This document shows, piece after piece, positions 6,722-10,463 of a DNA stretch of 10,463 nt (positions are counted from its first letter, which is position 1; every line of letters begins with the position of its first letter). The notes below the pieces were generated by a model. It did no database searches. It saw nothing but the letters and a program-made list of their open reading frames with translations, and was not told where the DNA came from. Location of the stretch: NCBI GenBank assembly GCA_023412635.1, contig JAEYNI010000319.1:1-10463 (forward strand), in the 5' to 3' direction. The stretch is from Bacillota bacterium. Lineage in GTDB: Bacteria; Bacillota; Clostridia; Acetivibrionales; DSM-1351. The position numbers and the translations under genes were made by a program.

Positions 6722-8385
6722 AAGTCACTGCTCAATAAAATAACAGCATCACTATTGGTATTGATTATGGTGATATCTAGCTTAAATATTACTGCATTCG
6801 CACAGGCAGATAGCAACGATGCTGGTAATGACAATATTGTCAAATACGTGGATACCGAGTTGAATAAACTAATTGAAGACAAGCTGACAGTAGGTATTAC
6901 GGCTTCAATAGTAAAGAATTCTGAAGGAGTTTTATCTAAAGGCTATGGATATGCTGATAAGAAAAATGGCATCAATGTAAACCCTAATAATTCAACTTTT
7001 AGGATAGGGTCGGTACAGTTAAAACTACAAAGGAAATTGTACCATTAAAAGATTATGTTAAAGAAAATATGCCAAAACAAGTATTTAAGCCAGGTGAGGT
7101 TTCAGCCTACTCCAATTACGGTTTTGCACTTGCTGGATATGTAATAGAGAAGGTTTCGGGAATGTCTTTCTATGATTATGCAGAAAAGTATATCTTTGAA
7201 CCGTTAAAAATGAACAATACAACCTTTAAACCGGCTGCCAAGGGGGTTATTTCGAAAACCTATAGCTCAGGTGATGAAAAAACAGACTTGGAAAGTAACG
7301 ATTATCCGGCAGGCTCAATAACTTCAACAGCAGAGGATATGGCAAAATATATGCAATATCTACTTGATAAAAATAATGAGAGTATACTTAGTAATAAAGG
7401 CAAACAAGAAATGTTCCAAAAAAATTTTTCTATGGATAATAATTTTCCGGGTATTGGTTATGCATGGCAAAGGCATAGTATGAACGGACATATTTTCTAC
7501 ACACATAATGGAACCTTAGGTAATTTCAATTCAACTATAGCTATATATCCAGAAGAAGAGCTAGGAATATTCATATCATGTAATCAAACCAGTGATTTTG
7601 CATTAGAAGAATATACATATGATATAGCAGTAAAGCTTTATGGAGCTGATACAAATTTGCCCTCTTATATAGGTGAGAACACAAGAGATATATCTGGCTG
7701 GTATATTTCAGCCAGAAGCTCATTTGAAGGAAATGATAAAATTCTAAATTACTTTTTTTTAGGAAGTTTATTTAAGCATGTTACAGGAAACCCTAAAGAT
7801 GGTTTTGAGGTTAATGGGAAAAAACTAACACCTGTAGGCCAAGATGCATATCAGGTAAAGCCAGAGGAGTATATAAGATTTATACAGAAAGGTTATAACT
7901 TATTTTATGCTCCAAGCCAGTATTATACCTCATATGTACGTGTACCATGGTACGAAGGCGAAACGTGGCAGTTATTCATATTATTGATATTTATAATAAT
8001 AAGTTTGTTAGGTTTTATAGTTTCAATTATAAGAATCATTATTGGTATAAAAAACAAAAAGGGTAAACATCTAATACTAGGTAATATACCTGCTGTTGCT
8101 GTATTTGTGCTTTTTGTGACAATAGTAACTAAAATTATTTTACAATATAATTACCTTACCGATGTTTTTGGTTCGAATGTAAGTTTAGATTTGGAAAAAA
8201 CATTAGCATTTATCCAGGCATGTGCTATATTGTTGAGTGTTTCAGGATTATTTGGAGTTGGTTCTTCAGTATATCTATGGCTTAAAAAGCAGAACATTTT
8301 TATCTGCATGTTTTTCTCCATATGGAGTGTTGTAATTATGCTGTTTATATCATTGCTTATTCAGTTGAACCTGTTATGGTTATAG
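6722..8385 (+). pseudogene. Broken serine hydrolase of the class C beta-lactamase family with C-terminal membrane helices
   Basis: The first frame (6722-7048) gives a signal-peptide-like KSLLNKITASLLVLIMVISS ending near AFAQA, then the N-terminal beta-lactamase strand region (GITASIV, SKGYGYAD) up to STFRIGSV. The second frame (about 7018-8385) resumes at VKTTKEIVPLKDYVKENMPK and continues with the YxN motif as AYSNYG (7108-7116 encode YSN) and an HNG motif (7504-7512) equivalent to the KTG box. It ends with four hydrophobic helices (about 7966-8045, 8080-8142, 8203-8283, 8296-8382). The join near 7016 removes the Lys of the SxxK motif and roughly 70 residues of the helical domain, and shifts frame. 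There is no ATG before the signal sequence; only CTG or TTG codons are possible. The second frame's ATG (7069) has no ribosome site. Intact relatives are penicillin-binding-protein-like or esterase-like membrane hydrolases. Confidence 0.85.
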
Positions 8386-8575
8386 AACTTAATTTATAGA
8401 TAATTCTAATGGAAAAATATACAACTTATAAGCTAATCGCATATGCCTACGTTTTATGTCAATAATATTTATTACGAGCCTATTACCTATAGGATAGTAG
8501 GTGTTTATCAGAATATAATTGGTCGAATTATGTAGAAATTTCAGTATTATAGTCGAAAAAGTAATGTTATTTGTA
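8386..8575. other. A/T-rich intergenic stretch upstream of adh
   Basis: No gene is visible here. The main structure is a near-palindrome CCTATTACCTATAGGATAGTAGG (8479-8501) centred on CCTATAGG (8486-8493). It has no T-run, so it is more an operator-like or weak hairpin element than a terminator. No other repeat or promoter stands out. Confidence 0.4.
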
Positions 8576-8604
8576 TTGACATATAAAAAGTAATTTGATA
8601 TATT
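8576..8604 (+). promoter_or_regulatory. Near-consensus sigma-A promoter of the alcohol dehydrogenase gene
   Basis: TTGACA (8576-8581), a 17-base spacer and TATATT (8599-8604) give an almost ideal vegetative promoter. Transcription should start near 8611 and leave a leader of about 44 bases. An exact inverted pair GTTATTT (8566-8572) and AAATAAC (8612-8618) brackets the promoter and might be an operator. That part is speculative given the A/T content. Confidence 0.85.
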
Positions 8605-8654
8605 GTTAAAGAAATAACAAACTTATTTAAACAACGTTAATGGAGGCGAGTCTT

Positions 8655-9719
8655 ATGAGAGGATTTGCAATGAAAAAAATCGGTGAAACCGGTTGGGTAG
8701 AAAAAGAAGTAACAAAATGTGGGCCACTTGATGCAATTTGTCGTCCAATAGCATTAGCTCCATGTACATCTGACATTCACACTGTATATGAAGGTGCAGT
8801 AGGTGAACGTACAGATATGATTCTTGGCCATGAAGCTGTTGGTGAAATTATAGAGGTTGGAGAACTGGTAAAGGACTTTAAAGTAGGAGATAAGGTACTT
8901 GTACCTGCTATTACACCTGATTGGGGTTCATTGGAGGCACAACGTGGTTTTTCCATGCATTCAGGCGGATGTCTTGGTGGCTGGAAGTTTTCAAACTTCA
9001 AAGATGGAGTATTTGCTGAGGCTTTCCATGTAAATGAAGCTGATGCAAATCTTGCATTATTACCAGAAGGTCTCGATCCAGCTGATGCAACAATGTTAAG
9101 TGATATGGTACCTACAGGATTTCATGGAGCAGAACTTGCAGAAGTAACTTATGGAGAGGATGTATTGGTTATAGGTATAGGGCCAGTTGGTCTTATGTCA
9201 GTAAAAGGTGCTGCTCTGAGAGGTGCTGGTAGAATATTAGCTGTTGGAACTAGACCTAATTGTGTTGCTCTTGCTAAGGAATATGGTGCAACTGATATTA
9301 TAAGCTACAAAAATGGTTCTATTGACAAGCAAGTTATGGAATTAACAAAAGGAAAAGGCGTTGATAAAGTCATCATTGCAGGTGGAGATGTAGATACCTT
9401 TGTTGAAGCTGTAAAATCTGTAAAGCCAGGCGGTATTATTTCTAACGTAAATTACTTGGGTAGTGGTGATTTTGTAAAAATACCAAGAGAAGCATGGGGA
9501 GTAGGAATGGGCCATATTAGAATAGTTGGTGGGTTAATGCCAGCAGGCCGTATGCGCACCGAACGTCTTGCAAATCTAATGGTAAATGGTAGACTTGATG
9601 TTTCTGGTATGCTTACACATAAGTTTGAAGGATTGGATAGTATTCCAGAGGCTCTAGAGCTTATGAAAAACAAGCCAAGTGATTTAATTAAGCCGGTTAT
9701 AACTATATCATATAAATAG
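8655..9719 (+). CDS. adh: Zinc-dependent secondary alcohol dehydrogenase, NADP(H) type
   Basis: A 354-residue medium-chain dehydrogenase, closely resembling the tetrameric secondary alcohol dehydrogenases of Clostridium beijerinckii and Thermoanaerobacter brockii. These reversibly reduce ketones and aldehydes such as acetone or 2-butanone. Seen: catalytic zinc ligands Cys37 (APCTSD), His59 and Glu60 (GHEAVGE), and Asp150 (LSDMVPTG). The Rossmann motif is GIGPVG (174-179). Gly198-Thr199-Arg200 and Tyr218 match the NADP-binding positions Gly198-Ser199-Arg200-Tyr218 of the C. beijerinckii enzyme. The four-cysteine structural zinc loop of many other alcohol dehydrogenases is absent, as in that subfamily. 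The start at 8655 is chosen because TGGAGG (8641-8646) lies 8 bases before it; the ATG at 8640 overlaps that site. The gene has its own promoter and terminator and is intact. The physiological substrate is unknown; lactaldehyde is conceivable but unsupported. Confidence 0.95.
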   Translation: MRGFAMKKIGETGWVEKEVTKCGPLDAICRPIALAPCTSDIHTVYEGAVGERTDMILGHEAVGEIIEVGELVKDFKVGDKVLVPAITPDWGSLEAQRGFSMHSGGCLGGWKFSNFKDGVFAEAFHVNEADANLALLPEGLDPADATMLSDMVPTGFHGAELAEVTYGEDVLVIGIGPVGLMSVKGAALRGAGRILAVGTRPNCVALAKEYGATDIISYKNGSIDKQVMELTKGKGVDKVIIAGGDVDTFVEAVKSVKPGGIISNVNYLGSGDFVKIPREAWGVGMGHIRIVGGLMPAGRMRTERLANLMVNGRLDVSGMLTHKFEGLDSIPEALELMKNKPSDLIKPVITISYK

Positions 9720-9756
9720 TAATCAAAATATACATTTTATATATGCATTTAGATAT

Positions 9757-9796
9757 CAAAAAAATACCCCGTCGAGATCGGCGGGGTATTTTTTTT
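9757..9796 (+). terminator. Strong intrinsic terminator after adh
   Basis: TACCCCG (9765-9771) pairs with CGGGGTA (9782-9788). Two inner GC pairs close a four-base AGAT loop, and an A-run on the left pairs with the T-run (9789-9796) on the right. The A-run and T-run make it potentially bidirectional. It ends the single-gene adh transcript 40-70 bases after the stop codon. Confidence 0.93.
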
Positions 9797-9894
9797 AATA
9801 CTTACACTGTATCAATTCTAAATATTTGAGCATATAGCCCTTTTAAAGTCAGACACTCCTATATGAAAAATTATTCCTTTTTTTTGTGCAGCAT

Positions 9895-9928
9895 TGTTCT
9901 TGTGAACAGAAGGAGGGTAGAGTATAAT
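9895..9928 (+). promoter_or_regulatory. Promoter of the shortened MBL-fold gene, with an inverted repeat over the -35
   Basis: TTGTGA (9900-9905), 17 bases, then TATAAT (9923-9928) make a good sigma-A promoter. The perfect inverted repeat TGTTC-TTGT-GAACA (9895-9908) overlaps the -35 hexamer and could be a repressor site. The rest of 9797-9894 shows nothing that I recognise. Confidence 0.65.
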
Positions 9929-9962
9929 TTAAAAACCATATCTTCATAAGGAGGGTTTCCCC

Positions 9963-10259
9963 ATGAAACTGCACTATCTTGGAACGGCCGCCGCTGAGGG
10001 CTGGCCTGCATTGTTTTGCGATTGTGACTCCTGCCGTAGGGCTCGTATCGCCGGAGGGCGTAATATCCGAACTCGCAGCCAGGCTATGCTGGACGACCGG
10101 CTACTGATCGACCTGCCTCCCGACACCTATCATCATCTACTGACCAACAATATTGATATCAGCTTTATAGAGAATATAGTCATCACTCATGCACACGAGG
10201 ACCATTGGTATCCTTGGGAGATATTGTACCGCTCCGATGGTATGGTGGTGGAGTTCTGA
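9963..10259 (+). pseudogene. Shortened metallo-beta-lactamase-fold hydrolase (PhnP-like), probably internally deleted
   Basis: The 98-residue reading frame begins like a full MBL-fold protein of the PhnP/RNase Z-like group. It has LHYLGTAAAEGWPALFC (3-19), a cysteine cluster FCDCDSCRRAR with Cys19, Cys21 and Cys24 that could bind structural zinc, and the metal motif THAHEDH with His76, His78, Asp80 and His81. Relatives run to roughly 250 residues. Here the frame stops after SDGMVVEF, which itself looks like the C-terminal end of such proteins, so the middle (other metal ligands and half the fold) seems deleted in frame. AAGGAGGG at 9948-9955 supports the start, and there is a good promoter. 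GC content appears higher than in neighbouring genes, hinting at a separate origin. It could be expressed as a small protein, but a working hydrolase is unlikely. Confidence 0.75.
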
Positions 10260-10291
10260 TCAATATCCGAATAACAGTAAGTAATATTATG

Positions 10292-10320
10292 TTTAGTAAC
10301 TATAACTACCTGTATATAAT
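10292..10320 (+). promoter_or_regulatory. Possible promoter of the DUF4865 gene
   Basis: A perfect TATAAT at 10315-10320 has only a weak -35 candidate, TTTAGT (10292-10297), 17 bases upstream. The next gene starts 33 bases downstream. No clear terminator is seen between the MBL-fold stop and this point, so read-through is also possible. Confidence 0.4.
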
Positions 10321-10353
10321 AAATGTGTAATTAAATCCTGGAGGAGTATATTT

Positions 10354-10463
10354 ATGATTGGAATGCGATATAGAATTAACTTGCCAAGTGATTATGACAT
10401 GCGGATTATCAGAAAAAGAGTAGCAGAGAATGGAAGTAAGACAGATGGCTTTTTAGGATTATT
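10354..10463 (+). CDS. DUF4865 family protein, N-terminal part (runs off the window)
   Basis: The frame is open from ATG at 10354 to the window edge (36 complete codons). It begins MIGMRYRINLPSDYDMRIIR and continues KRVAENGSKTDGFLGL. From memory, this resembles the conserved start of the DUF4865 family (M..M.Y.I.LP.DYDM.IIR.RV...G...D.F.GL), whose function is unknown. TGGAGGAG (10339-10346), seven bases before the ATG, confirms the start. Its neighbour upstream is the shortened MBL-fold gene; no functional link can be shown. Confidence 0.8.
   Translation, partial: MIGMRYRINLPSDYDMRIIRKRVAENGSKTDGFLGL

Noticed and set aside
6401..6882. Minus-strand open frames across the kinase and hydrolase remnants
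   Set aside because: The plus strand encodes clear GHKL and beta-lactamase family sequence here; the minus frames resemble nothing and lack ribosome sites.
7069..8385. Reading 7069-8385 as a separate intact gene
   Set aside because: It begins in mid-domain, the ATG has no ribosome site, and the homology continues upstream of it in the same frame, so it is the 3' part of a broken gene.
161..9719. Adh as the lactaldehyde reductase of the fucose pathway
   Set aside because: Adh is over 4 kb away, has its own promoter and terminator, and is a zinc medium-chain enzyme rather than the iron-dependent FucO type; the link is only metabolic speculation.
1..10463. CRISPR array, transfer RNA, ribosomal RNA, insertion sequence or prophage genes
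   Set aside because: No regularly spaced repeats, cloverleaf sequences, transposase motifs or phage proteins were seen.

Overview
The window looks like chromosomal DNA from a low-GC, anaerobic Firmicute, most likely a Lachnospiraceae or Clostridium relative. The evidence is A/T-rich intergenic DNA, strong GGAGG ribosome sites, sigma-A type promoters, and proteins of clostridial type (an RhaB-like kinase in a fucose operon, a Clostridium beijerinckii-type secondary alcohol dehydrogenase, a GHKL kinase tail). No species can be named from the sequence alone.

Left part (1-5184): a minus-strand L-fucose catabolic operon, fucI - fucA - FGGY kinase. It is divergent from a plus-strand AraC-family regulator across a 127-bp intergenic region with promoter-like elements and small inverted repeats. 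Together the three enzymes would turn L-fucose into L-fuculose, L-fuculose 1-phosphate, and then dihydroxyacetone phosphate plus L-lactaldehyde. No transporter and no lactaldehyde reductase (fucO) lies in the window. A 15-bp perfect hairpin (87-125) separates the operon end from what may be the tail of a converging gene (1-76).

Middle part (5185-8385): a membrane-anchored alpha/beta hydrolase, a hairpin-rich stretch ending in an intrinsic terminator, and then two broken genes. The first is the C-terminal GHKL ATPase end of a sensor histidine kinase. The second is a class C beta-lactamase-type serine hydrolase with four C-terminal membrane helices. Each appears to have lost an internal piece together with its reading frame.

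Right part (8386-10463): an intact, monocistronic, zinc-dependent NADP(H)-type secondary alcohol dehydrogenase with a near-consensus promoter and a strong terminator. It is followed by a 98-residue shortened metallo-beta-lactamase-fold gene, and by the start of a DUF4865-family gene that runs off the window.

The most notable observation is that three genes near the intact dehydrogenase (GHKL kinase, serine hydrolase, MBL hydrolase) all look internally deleted, with recognisable sequence kept on both sides of the gap. I see no convincing undescribed multi-gene system. The window reads as a conventional sugar operon beside a decaying accessory region.
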